Positions 7,921-14,459 of a stretch of 14,459 nt of DNA are shown one piece after another. The number at the start of each line of letters is the position of its first letter. Position 1 is the stretch's first letter. The notes below the pieces were generated by a model. The model saw only the letters and a list, made by a program, of their open reading frames with translations. It did no database searches and was not told where the DNA came from. The translations under genes and the position numbers were made by a program. The stretch is from Rickettsiales bacterium (GTDB taxonomy: Bacteria; Pseudomonadota; Alphaproteobacteria; Rickettsiales; 21-14-0-20-44-7), in assembly GCA_023301015.1 (NCBI GenBank), contig JALZVI010000115.1:1-14459 (forward strand), read 5' to 3'.

Positions 7921-8508
7921 ATGAAGCATTTCTTTATTTTTCTTGTTGTTATTTTTGCGCTCTTTTTCATGGCCGGAGAGAGTATGAGTAAAAGGGATAT
8001 CCCTATTATTGAAGAAATTAAGAACAATGTTGCTGCCTATGTGGTAACGAAGCTCATTACTTCTTTTCTCACAGGATTGTTAACATTTGTTATTTTGAAA
8101 ATCTTTGGAATAGAGATGGCACTTATGTTTGCTGTACTTACATTCTTTTTTAACTTCATTCCAAATATTGGCTCTTTGATTGCCATTCTTATTCCTATTC
8201 CGATCATCTTTTTACAGTATGGTTTTTCTTTCCCACTTTTTCTGTGCGTGACTGCTTTATTGATTGTGCAAACACTTATTGGAAATGTTCTAGAGCCTAA
8301 GATACAAGGTGATTCGATGGGGCTTCACCCCGTGACAGTTCTTTTTTGTTTAACTTTTTGGGGTTTTATTTGGGGAGTGCCAGGAATGTTTCTTTCTGTT
8401 CCTATTACTGCAAGTATGAAAATCATTTTTGCCAAATTTACTGTAACAAAATCTTTTTCTGATTTACTTGCAGGGAATCTCGATAGCCTAAAATCTAAGA
8501 CAGCTTAG
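7921..8508 (+). CDS. AI-2E family transporter (PerM/YdiK-like), C-terminal half only
   Basis: The 195 residues match the second half of AI-2E family membrane proteins, which are usually about 350 residues. Hydrophobic segments lie at about 3-18, 41-60, 66-82, 85-105, 107-121 and 137-168. The family signatures FNFIPNIGS (77-85), GNVLEPKIQG (121-130) and FWGFIWGVPGMFLSVPI (146-162) are all present. The first membrane segments and the large loop domain are absent, and the sequence begins in the middle of a segment. The ATG at 7921 has no Shine-Dalgarno sequence, unlike several genes to its right, so it is probably just the first internal ATG of a gene cut at the seam. The 3' end overlaps the convergent aminotransferase gene by 14 bp. 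Family members export autoinducer-2 or act as Na+/H+ antiporters; the function of this fragment is doubtful. Confidence 0.8.
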   Translation: MKHFFIFLVVIFALFFMAGESMSKRDIPIIEEIKNNVAAYVVTKLITSFLTGLLTFVILKIFGIEMALMFAVLTFFFNFIPNIGSLIAILIPIPIIFLQYGFSFPLFLCVTALLIVQTLIGNVLEPKIQGDSMGLHPVTVLFCLTFWGFIWGVPGMFLSVPITASMKIIFAKFTVTKSFSDLLAGNLDSLKSKTA

Positions 8509-9688
8509 CTAGACTCTTTTTCATTCTTGCCACTGCCTCTAAAAGTTTTTCATCAGAGGTAGCATAAGAGATGCGAATATTATGAGGGCAACCAAAAGAG
8601 TCCCCAGCAGTTGTCGCAACAAGAGCATCTGCAAGTAAATACATAGAAACATCATCAGCAGTCTCTATCTTAAAGCCTGGCGTTGATTTACCAAAAAAGT
8701 GACTGACATCAGGAAAAAGGTAGAAAGCTCCAGAGGGTTTATTAACCTTCAAGCCAGGAATATCTTGCATTGCTTTAATAAGTAGATCTCTTCTACGTTT
8801 AAAGATATTTTTCATCTCAATGACACAACTAGGATCTGCACTAACAGCAGCTTTAGTTGCCATCTGGCCTATGGTATTGGCACCAGAAGTAAATTGTCCC
8901 TGTAGTTTTGTACAAGCTTTCGCAACATGAAGAGGTGCTCCTATATAGCCTATTCTCCAACCAGTCATAGCAAAACCTTTAGCAACACCATTAACCGTTA
9001 TAACTTGCTCTTTAAGACTCTCAATTTGTCCGATACTAAAGTTCTCACCTTCAAAATTGATATGCTCATAAATTTCATCAGATATAATATAGCAGTTTGG
9101 AAAATCACTAAAAACTTCTGCCAGAGCAGTCAGTTCCACTTCGCTATAAATTGAACCTGATGGATTACAAGGGTTACTGAAGATAAAAACTTTAGTTTTT
9201 TCTGAGAGAGCTTCTCTCAACTGCTTTGGGTTTATTTTGAAATCATTTTCTATGTCTGTTTTAATCTCCACACATTTGGCTTTTGCAAAGCTGGCCATCG
9301 CTTTATAACTCACCCAATAAGGAGCCGGCAGGATAACCTCCTCTCCAGGATTAACGAGTGCTAGAAAAAGATTCATTAGAGACTGCTTCGCCCCAGTGGA
9401 GATGACAATTTGATCTACACTGTAATCAAGCCCGTTATCTCTTTTAAACTTCTCACTTATAGCCGCTCTCACATCTTTATAACCAGGAACAGGAGGATAA
9501 TGAGTCAGATTATCTTTGATAGCAGCATGAGCAGCTTCTTTAATAAATTCGGGTGTATCAAAGTCAGGCTCACCAAGACTCAAGCTAATAATATCCTTAC
9601 CTTGATCTTTAAGATCCCATGCTAAATTGGCCATCTTAAGCGTGGCTGACTCTTCCATCTCTATAATTCGATCAGCAATCTTACTCAT
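8495..9688 (-). CDS. Aspartate/aromatic aminotransferase, class I fold PLP enzyme
   Basis: This is a 397-residue fold-type I aminotransferase, subgroup I-gamma by pattern, probably transferring amino groups between aspartate and 2-oxoglutarate. It contains SLSLGEPDFDTP (35-46), Asn175 in SNPCNPSG, Asp204 and Tyr207 in ISDEIYEH, and the PLP lysine Lys237 in NGVAKGFAMTGWRIGY. An arginine near the C-terminus in NIRISYA would bind the substrate carboxylate. The ATG at 9688 is fixed by an AAGGA ribosome binding site 6 nt upstream. It follows the methyltransferase gene by 3 nt and is the last gene of that unit. The 3' end overlaps the transporter fragment by 14 bp, and no terminator is visible. The sequence looks close to Bacteroidota and Bdellovibrionota versions alike, so it does not settle the origin of this block. 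Substrate range cannot be read from sequence. Confidence 0.93.
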   Translation of the reverse strand: MSKIADRIIEMEESATLKMANLAWDLKDQGKDIISLSLGEPDFDTPEFIKEAAHAAIKDNLTHYPPVPGYKDVRAAISEKFKRDNGLDYSVDQIVISTGAKQSLMNLFLALVNPGEEVILPAPYWVSYKAMASFAKAKCVEIKTDIENDFKINPKQLREALSEKTKVFIFSNPCNPSGSIYSEVELTALAEVFSDFPNCYIISDEIYEHINFEGENFSIGQIESLKEQVITVNGVAKGFAMTGWRIGYIGAPLHVAKACTKLQGQFTSGANTIGQMATKAAVSADPSCVIEMKNIFKRRRDLLIKAMQDIPGLKVNKPSGAFYLFPDVSHFFGKSTPGFKIETADDVSMYLLADALVATTAGDSFGCPHNIRISYATSDEKLLEAVARMKKSLAKLS

Positions 9689-9691
9689 TTT

Positions 9692-10345
9692 TCATCCTTC
9701 ATTCCTATAAACTAAATCACTAAAAAAAGTTGTTTCTTCATTAAAATAAAAATTACTCTCCCATACTTTACTACTCACATTGGTAAAGTAGCTTTTCATT
9801 TTTTTAAAATAAAAATCTCGTGGGCGTTTAAGAGCAAAGCGATCATAAAAATCGAGATCACTCACCTGCTTTCCTAATTCTTTATCTGTTGGGACCGTTA
9901 AATATAAATATTTAACTCTTCTGCTCAAAATAGGAATAATAAAATCTAGTTGTTCATTTGTTAAGTACTGAAATACAGATGTACAAATACCTAGATCATA
10001 CTGATTTTGACCAGAATCAGATCTCTGACACCACTGTTCAAGAGACTCCTGGTAAAGTTTTAAGTTCGTTGATTCAACAGGCTTTAGTTTTCGCTTGGAA
10101 GCTTTCTTAAATGCAAAACTTGAAGGTTCAATACCGCATGCTTTAAAAGGTATAAAAGTTTTTAAGACTTTTTGAAAAAGATATCCATACCCGAAACCAA
10201 AATCGATAACGCTAGAAATATCAATATGTTCCAGCTCAAATACAGCTTTCATATAATTTACATGTTGTTTTGCATTTCCAATACAATCCATCGTATTAGG
10301 CTCTGAATAGTTTTCATTCCAATAATCTTTTCCAAAACCACTCAT
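9692..10345 (-). CDS. Class I SAM-dependent methyltransferase, substrate unknown
   Basis: The 217-residue protein has the Rossmann-fold motifs of class I methyltransferases: motif I VIDFGFGYGYLF (46-57), an acidic end of the second strand in CGIEPS (Glu73), motif IV-like YDLGICTSVFQYL at about 115-127, and a following strand YLYLTVPT. The N-terminus DYWNENYSEPNTMDCIGNAKQHVNYM resembles the leader of small-molecule or general methyltransferases, and no nucleic-acid recognition domain is seen. The central FQYLTNEQLDFIIPIL is in the place where such enzymes often test for a leader statement. It begins 3 nt after the EEP-protein gene and ends 3 nt before the aminotransferase gene, so the three are almost surely one transcript. 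No Shine-Dalgarno sequence is seen, so coupling to the preceding gene is likely. The substrate cannot be inferred. Confidence 0.82.
   Translation of the reverse strand: MSGFGKDYWNENYSEPNTMDCIGNAKQHVNYMKAVFELEHIDISSVIDFGFGYGYLFQKVLKTFIPFKACGIEPSSFAFKKASKRKLKPVESTNLKLYQESLEQWCQRSDSGQNQYDLGICTSVFQYLTNEQLDFIIPILSRRVKYLYLTVPTDKELGKQVSDLDFYDRFALKRPRDFYFKKMKSYFTNVSSKVWESNFYFNEETTFFSDLVYRNEG
9695..9699 (-). promoter_or_regulatory. Ribosome binding site of the aminotransferase gene
   Basis: The - strand reads AAGGA, 6 nt before the ATG at 9688, and lies within the last codons of the methyltransferase gene. Comparable sites are absent from the genes left of 7900. Confidence 0.8.
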
Positions 10346-10348
10346 AAA

Positions 10349-11242
10349 TTAATATATAGTCGTTATAATGGGACAATGATCACTAACTTGTTCATAGCTA
10401 ATTCCCAGCTCACTTTCTGAGGCCCTAGAGCAAGCAAGCTTAGCACAGTGAGTTCCAACAGTTGTTATTGTTTTTGTTTTACCAAGAAAACTCTTTGGTA
10501 CGACAATATGATCAAGAATAGAGCTCTCTTCAATATTGTCACTCCTATCTAGACCACTCCAATATGAGCTACATGAGATTTGATCAGAAGTTGTTGTCAT
10601 GTTTGTGTCACTTAGCAGCCGACTAAAGTTTTTATAGTCAGAGTCTCTAAGATCAAAGCCAGTTGTATTAAAATCTCCCATAAGGATGATATTTTTTACT
10701 TTATCGGCCCTAAATTCATCGACGATTTGCTTAAGTTTTCTATACTGAACTCTTCTTCTACTATAGCTTCTTAAACTTCCCCCAGCTTTCAAATGAACTC
10801 CCATCATGACAAACTTCTCTCGAGTTTGAATATCCCTAAAAACACCAACAAGAGCCGGTCTCAAGCTATGACAACCGAGAGAGGACTGAGAGTTCACTAC
10901 ATCACTCACTCTATCATCATCATAGAAACTCTCGATCAAAAATTTCTTTGTATTATAAATGAAAGCAATTTTTTGTTTACCAGCACCACCGCAATCACTT
11001 GCAATAACTTTGAAATTAGGGAAATTTTTCTTAATCAATTTCTTAAATGAAGCGACATTCACTATTTCTTGAACTGTCAGAAAATCAAAGTCGAGATTTT
11101 TAAGAATTTGTGTGAGTTCTTTTTTATTGGTCATGCCTGGAGAGGCATCAAAAGTTTTAATATTATAAGTTCCTATTTTTAGGCTTGCTAGGGCCGAAAA
11201 TACTATAAAGTTAAAACAAAAAAATCTAGCTAGGTGTTTCAC
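10349..11242 (-). CDS. Secreted endonuclease/exonuclease/phosphatase (EEP) family protein
   Basis: I start the gene at the GTG at 11242. It gives a Sec signal MKHLARFFCFNFIVFSALA with cleavage likely after residue 19, and it sits behind AAGGAAGG. An ATG at 11266 would place that site inside the gene and add eight polar residues. The mature protein has the DNase I-like EEP motifs in order: Asn27 (GTYNIK), Glu59 (TVQEIV), His150 (GVHLKAGG), Asp190 and Asn192 (LMGDFNTTG), and Asp288 and His289 (VSDHCPI). All metal and catalytic residues are present, so a secreted Mg2+-dependent nuclease or phosphodiesterase is likely. Several cysteines (84, 124, and others near the C-terminus) could form disulfides. 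It leads a unit with a methyltransferase and an aminotransferase. Phospholipid or nucleotide substrates are possible alternatives to DNA. Confidence 0.88.
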   Translation of the reverse strand: MKHLARFFCFNFIVFSALASLKIGTYNIKTFDASPGMTNKKELTQILKNLDFDFLTVQEIVNVASFKKLIKKNFPNFKVIASDCGGAGKQKIAFIYNTKKFLIESFYDDDRVSDVVNSQSSLGCHSLRPALVGVFRDIQTREKFVMMGVHLKAGGSLRSYSRRRVQYRKLKQIVDEFRADKVKNIILMGDFNTTGFDLRDSDYKNFSRLLSDTNMTTTSDQISCSSYWSGLDRSDNIEESSILDHIVVPKSFLGKTKTITTVGTHCAKLACSRASESELGISYEQVSDHCPIITTIY

Positions 11243-11246
11243 ATTT

Positions 11247-11254
11247 CCTTCCTT
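11247..11254 (-). promoter_or_regulatory. Ribosome binding site that fixes the GTG start of the EEP gene
   Basis: The - strand reads AAGGAAGG, with its first AAGGA 7 nt before the GTG at 11242. It decides in favour of GTG over the upstream ATG at 11266. Confidence 0.75.
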
Positions 11255-11274
11255 GAAAAAGTACACTAGACAAT

Positions 11275-11302
11275 AGTATAGGAAATAAATGAGTTATCCA
11301 AA
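11275..11302 (-). promoter_or_regulatory. Candidate sigma-70-type promoter of the EEP-methyltransferase-aminotransferase unit
   Basis: The - strand has TATACT (complement of 11275-11280), matching TATAAT in five of six bases, and TTTGGA 16 nt upstream (11297-11302) as a weak -35. It lies between the upstream terminator and the EEP start. The -35 match is poor, so this remains a candidate. Confidence 0.4.
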
Positions 11303-11333
11303 TAGCAGTGAGTTAGAAAATTGTTAATATAAG

Positions 11334-11350
11334 CCGAGCGAAACGCTCGG
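11334..11350 (-). terminator. Hairpin terminator of the tldD-tldE-membrane protein unit
   Basis: CCGAGCG and CGCTCGG form a perfect 7-bp GC-rich stem with a 3-nt loop, 8 nt after the stop of the 182-residue gene. The trailing - strand sequence CTTATATT is only moderately T-rich. Its position between two same-strand units supports a terminator. Confidence 0.75.
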
Positions 11351-11357
11351 ATGAGTT

Positions 11358-11906
11358 TTAATTATTACAGCGTTCAAATTGCTTATAAAGATAAAGATTA
11401 GATGCTTTTATATGTTCTTTCATTTTTGAATACAAATCTTTGTCTTGATAAATACTTCCAAGAAATGAGCAAAGCAGAGTTTTACCCAGCTCTCGTGAAA
11501 CACTAGACTCTTCTACCTCGCCTAGAGAGCTAGCTGCGCTATCTCCATATCCAAGAGAGCTCGTTTTAGGCTTCCAACTCATGATGTCGTATTTAGTATC
11601 TCTAGGCCATCCCATAAAATGCTCTTCATAATATAAAATGACTTCTTTGCCTTCATAAGCGTAGAGCTCTTCTCCTAATTCATCACTACTAACAGAGAAG
11701 TAAGTTGTAAGTTTATCTCCACTTCCTTCATCAATTGTTCCTTCCCAAGTCTTAGTAAAGTAGAATTTTCCCTTTTTACTAATTTTAGTGAGATTACCAA
11801 CTCTTTTTCCCGAGGAGACAGGAAATTCATAAAGGACCCAAAAGGTACAAAAAATAAGAGTTATAAGAACAATAGGTGTAAGTATTTTCCATTTCCACGA
11901 TTTCAA
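11358..11906 (-). CDS. Single-pass membrane protein of unknown function
   Basis: I do not assign a function. The 182-residue protein has a short basic N-terminus, one hydrophobic segment at about 8-28 (ILTPIVLITLIFCTFWVLYEF), and a soluble remainder with VSSGKRVGNLTKISKKGKFYFTKTWEGTI, a pattern I recall from small hypothetical proteins of Bacteroidota and Bdellovibrionota, some of them mislabelled 6-phosphogluconate dehydrogenase. The C-terminal third has two cysteines (CSFLGSIYQD and FERCNN) that could form a disulfide outside the membrane. The start is TTG, chosen because AGGAG lies 6 nt upstream and no ATG is near. It begins 18 nt after tldE and is followed by a hairpin terminator, so it is the last gene of the tldD-tldE unit and could take part in the same process. 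Confidence 0.78.
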   Translation of the reverse strand: MKSWKWKILTPIVLITLIFCTFWVLYEFPVSSGKRVGNLTKISKKGKFYFTKTWEGTIDEGSGDKLTTYFSVSSDELGEELYAYEGKEVILYYEEHFMGWPRDTKYDIMSWKPKTSSLGYGDSAASSLGEVEESSVSRELGKTLLCSFLGSIYQDKDLYSKMKEHIKASNLYLYKQFERCNN

Positions 11907-11912
11907 ATGAGG

Positions 11913-11917
11913 CTCCT
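11913..11917 (-). promoter_or_regulatory. Ribosome binding site of the TTG-started membrane protein gene
   Basis: The - strand reads AGGAG, 6 nt before the TTG at 11906, within the 18-nt gap after tldE. It is the main reason for accepting the rare start codon. Confidence 0.75.
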
Positions 11918-11924
11918 GTTAGAT

Positions 11925-13262
11925 CTAAGCTCCAGCAATACTCATATTTTCAAAACGAAGAGCTGGGGCAAAAAAGCTTTTATCACTAGTTGCGTGAATC
12001 GTATCACCAATCTGACCTATCTCCAAAAGCATTTTATGAAAATTTCCTGAAATCGTAACGCCTCTCACCGGCTTAACCTTCACTCCATCTTTCACTAAAT
12101 AACCAGATGCTCCAAAAGAAAAATCTCCAGAGATGGCATTGGCGCCACTATGGAGGCCACTAAGTTCATGAATTTCAAAGTACTCACCACTGTGTATTTC
12201 TTTATCTGAAATATCTCCAGCGCTGATCACGCGCGTACTCCCAGAAACTCCAAGAGGAGACTTTGCTCCTCTTGCACCGTGTGCAGTGGGAGCGACTCCA
12301 AAATAGCTGGCCGTTGCTGTATTATGATAAAAACTTTTTAAAACACCATTTTCAACTAAAGTTAGGTCTTTATGTGCCCTACCCTCAGCGTCGAAATAAG
12401 ACTTAAAAAAAGAATCTTTATAATGCGGAATATCTGAAATTGTTATTTTTTCATTCATAACAAGCTTATTTAATTTCTCAGCAAAAGGATTAATTTTTTC
12501 CATAGCAGATTTAGCTGAAAAAATATTTGTGAAAGAATTAAAGACGCTGTTAAAAAGATCTGTCTTAAAGATAACATCGTACTTTCCAGTCTTTAGAGGT
12601 TTTCCATCAAGCCATTTCTCTGCATGAAAAAGACTTTCTTCAATACATTTACTAGCATCTAAATCTTTAAAACTCCGTGCCATTGAAGAGTGGTAGTGCA
12701 TAGCACTTTTACTCCCCTCATTCATAAGTGCAGAGGTGTAGCACGATTGGTAATATTCACTACCAAAAGTGTAAGTATTAAGGTTGTTCATATAATGTTT
12801 TTCAAAAGAAGACTCACCATAGCCGTTATAAGGAGTTGCTGTGACTCTAGAGTCACGTTTTTTAACTTCTGATTCTAATCTTAAGCAAAAAGCGACTTTG
12901 TCATCAATTGAGACATTATCTGATTTGAATTCTGACTCTTTTATGATTTCAGTATCCTTAACTAAAATCTTCTCATAAGGATTCTCAACAGAGTTTTCAG
13001 CATTTTCAACTGCTGACTTTGCAGCTTGTTTAAGAGAATCAAGATCTGTACTTTCTGTATAGGAGAGACCAACTCTATTATCTTTAATTGCTCTAAGCCC
13101 CATCACCTGAGATCCGGAAACTTGATACTTATCAATGTCCCCTTTTTGAGCACTTAGTGAAAAACTCTCGCCTTTTGAGAGAATGACATCGCACTCACTC
13201 GCTCCTGCATCAAGGGCAAGATTAATAAGGGTTTGCATTGATTTTTTTAGCTCTTCTCTCAT
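11925..13262 (-). CDS. pmbA: TldE/PmbA family protein, metal-less partner of TldD
   Basis: TldE pairs with TldD to form a heterodimeric protease that cleaves unfolded or modified peptides in the cytoplasm; in E. coli the pair processes microcin B17 and degrades CcdA. The 445-residue protein has the family length (about 450). The N-terminal domain carries ALDAGASECDVILSKGESFSLSAQKGDIDKYQVSGSQVMGLRAIKDNRVG. The C-terminal beta-rich domain contains TAHGARGAKSPLGVSG and ends with GVTISGNFHKMLLEIGQIGDTI. The HEXXXH zinc site of TldD is absent, as expected for the regulatory subunit. The ATG overlaps the tldD stop by one base (TAATG), with a GGGAG 6 nt upstream, so the two subunits are probably made in step. 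No associated peptide precursor gene is visible in the window. Confidence 0.93.
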   Translation of the reverse strand: MREELKKSMQTLINLALDAGASECDVILSKGESFSLSAQKGDIDKYQVSGSQVMGLRAIKDNRVGLSYTESTDLDSLKQAAKSAVENAENSVENPYEKILVKDTEIIKESEFKSDNVSIDDKVAFCLRLESEVKKRDSRVTATPYNGYGESSFEKHYMNNLNTYTFGSEYYQSCYTSALMNEGSKSAMHYHSSMARSFKDLDASKCIEESLFHAEKWLDGKPLKTGKYDVIFKTDLFNSVFNSFTNIFSAKSAMEKINPFAEKLNKLVMNEKITISDIPHYKDSFFKSYFDAEGRAHKDLTLVENGVLKSFYHNTATASYFGVAPTAHGARGAKSPLGVSGSTRVISAGDISDKEIHSGEYFEIHELSGLHSGANAISGDFSFGASGYLVKDGVKVKPVRGVTISGNFHKMLLEIGQIGDTIHATSDKSFFAPALRFENMSIAGA

Positions 13263-14459
13263 TACGCTCTCCCCCCAACTAAAATATTATCGACCTTAAT
13301 AGCGGCTTGGCCTACTGTAGTAGGAATACCTCCACTAACAGATCCGCACATTCCAGCAGCAAGATCAAAATTATTTCCAACCATACTTATATTCTTTAAA
13401 ATATCTTCTCCCTTACCTATAAGAGTTGCACCTTTAACAGCGTCAGATATTTTCCCACCTTTTACTAAATAGCCTTCAGAAATTGAGAAATTAAACTCTC
13501 CTGTTCCAGGATTAACAGAGCCGCCTCCCATAGATTTGGCATAAATCCCATCCCCCATTGAATCTAGCAATTGAGATAAATCATATTTACCAGGTTCAAT
13601 AAAAGTATTTCTCATCCGTGATGCAGGTGCGTACTTATATGACTCTCTTCTTCCAGAGCCTGTTCTTGGATGGCCTGTTTTAATTTCTCCCATTTTATCA
13701 CAGAGAAAATTAGTAAGAATACCGTCTTTAATAAGCTGGGTTCTTTGAGTTGGCATCCCTTCATCATCAATTGAGAGACTTCCCCAGAAATCATCCATTG
13801 TTCCGTCGTCCACAGCACTTACAGCACTATTAGCAATTTGTTCATTTTTTCTATCCCAAAAAACTGATGCTTTCTTTTGAACTGATGTTGTCTCAAGCGA
13901 GTGGCCACATGCTTCGTGAAAAATGACTCCTCCAAAACCGTTATCAATAACGACTGGCATCTGCCCTGCTGGACACGGCTTTGCTTTTAAAACAGTCAGA
14001 GCTTGCTTTGCTGTATAGTCTGCAATCCAATCAAAATCTTGGCCCTCAACAAAAGAATATCCCCCTCTTGCTCCTGGACTCCAGGATCCAACTGCCTGAT
14101 CACTTCCATCTTTTGCAATAGCACTCGTTGCAAAGCGAACATAAGGCCTTTCATCAATCGCGTGTAAGCCTTCACTATTAAATATTTCAACTGTCTGTTG
14201 CCTGAGAAGTAAATTAATATTTACTTGGCTAATATGTTCTGAGTGAGCTCTCACTTTTGCATCTAGATCCTTCATATGTTTGATCTTTTGATCAAGTGAA
14301 GTGTCTGTTTGTTTAAGTGAAGATATTTCTTTGAAATTTTTATCCGTGAAGCTCATCTGAGCAATTGTTTTAACTTCTTTTTTATTTTGAGCACTTAGTT
14401 TTCGTGTAAGACTTATGAGCTCTTCTTTATTAGAAGAGTTGGTATAACCATAGAGAGCT
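13262..14459 (-). CDS. tldD: Zinc metalloprotease TldD, 5' end cut by the window edge
   Basis: The frame stays open through the right edge, reading ALYGYTNSSNKEELISLTRKLSA before the internal ATG at 14356. The visible 398 residues therefore lack about the first 60-80 of a usual 460-480. The zinc site HEACGH, the family HEXXXH, lies at 13901-13918 (- strand) in GGVIFHEACGHSLE. The third ligand is expected to be a cysteine in the C-terminal segment GMCGSVSGGIPTTVGQAAIKV, codons around 13325-13365. The protein is the catalytic subunit that degrades small or unfolded peptides inside its channel together with TldE, which follows with a 1-bp overlap. The C-terminus looks complete. Any promoter for the unit is outside the window. 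Confidence 0.93.
   Translation of the reverse strand, partial: ALYGYTNSSNKEELISLTRKLSAQNKKEVKTIAQMSFTDKNFKEISSLKQTDTSLDQKIKHMKDLDAKVRAHSEHISQVNINLLLRQQTVEIFNSEGLHAIDERPYVRFATSAIAKDGSDQAVGSWSPGARGGYSFVEGQDFDWIADYTAKQALTVLKAKPCPAGQMPVVIDNGFGGVIFHEACGHSLETTSVQKKASVFWDRKNEQIANSAVSAVDDGTMDDFWGSLSIDDEGMPTQRTQLIKDGILTNFLCDKMGEIKTGHPRTGSGRRESYKYAPASRMRNTFIEPGKYDLSQLLDSMGDGIYAKSMGGGSVNPGTGEFNFSISEGYLVKGGKISDAVKGATLIGKGEDILKNISMVGNNFDLAAGMCGSVSGGIPTTVGQAAIKVDNILVGGRA

Noticed and set aside
7897..7921. TTAACA direct repeats as target-site duplication of a mobile element
   Set aside because: The repeats are 6 bp and AT-rich, enclose only 13 bp and have no inverted repeats or transposase nearby; chance is sufficient.
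11243..11266. Start of the EEP gene at ATG 11266
   Set aside because: It would put the strong ribosome binding site inside the gene and spoil the signal peptide; GTG 11242 fits better.
13262..14356. A complete 364-residue TldD starting at ATG 14356
   Set aside because: The frame continues to the window edge with residues typical of the TldD N-terminal domain, so the gene is cut and not short.
1..14459. Defence system, CRISPR array, prophage or toxin-antitoxin pair
   Set aside because: I looked for regularly spaced repeats, nuclease-helicase pairs, integrases and small paired genes and found none; the methyltransferase and the EEP protein do not form a restriction system because the latter is secreted.

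Overview
The window reads as two blocks that meet just after position 7900. The left block (1-7900) looks like a Bacteroidota genome. Its starts lack Shine-Dalgarno sequences, one promoter matches the Bacteroidota -7 element TAnnTTTG, and it holds a Bacteroidota-style M23 peptidase divergent from alaS and a TonB-like/TPR-lipoprotein pair. The right block (7921-14459) has similar AT-richness but clear Shine-Dalgarno sequences placed 6-7 nt before several starts. It also has a split TldD/TldE pair and a secreted endonuclease/exonuclease/phosphatase protein. That is more like a low-GC Bdellovibrionota or other proteobacterium-like genome, though this origin is only a moderate-confidence inference. 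The gene at the seam is the C-terminal half of an AI-2E family transporter with no ribosome binding site, so an assembly or amplification chimera, or a recent recombination breakpoint, must be considered.

Left block, + strand: the 3' end of a TonB-C-like protein (1-345), an overlapping TPR lipoprotein (320-1171), and a DinB-fold protein (1218-1694). A hairpin with a 9-nt A/T tract then separates them from the convergent iscS-iscU-iscA cluster (3815 to 1756, - strand). All cysteine, lysine and histidine residues needed for Fe-S assembly are present in the cluster. No iscR, hscBA or ferredoxin gene is visible, and each gene boundary inside it carries an inverted repeat. Next come a membrane-anchored M23 peptidase (4029-5012, -) with its own terminator, and a complete alaS (5276-7900, +).

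Right block: the transporter fragment (7921-8508, +) overlaps the convergent aspartate aminotransferase gene at its 3' end by 14 bp. The - strand then carries two probable transcription units. The promoter-distal one is a secreted EEP-fold protein, a SAM methyltransferase and the aminotransferase, with only 3 nt between genes and a candidate promoter and a GTG start at its head. The other is tldD (cut by the right edge), tldE (1-bp overlap) and a one-TM-segment protein of unknown function that starts with TTG, ended by a strong hairpin at 11334-11350.

Most of the content is core metabolism and maintenance. I saw no CRISPR array, transposase, phage gene, tRNA or rRNA. The strongest observation is the discontinuity at about 7901-7920. 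The others are modest: the hairpin-punctuated minimal isc cluster, the membrane protein linked to TldD/E, and the nuclease-like/methyltransferase/aminotransferase operon.
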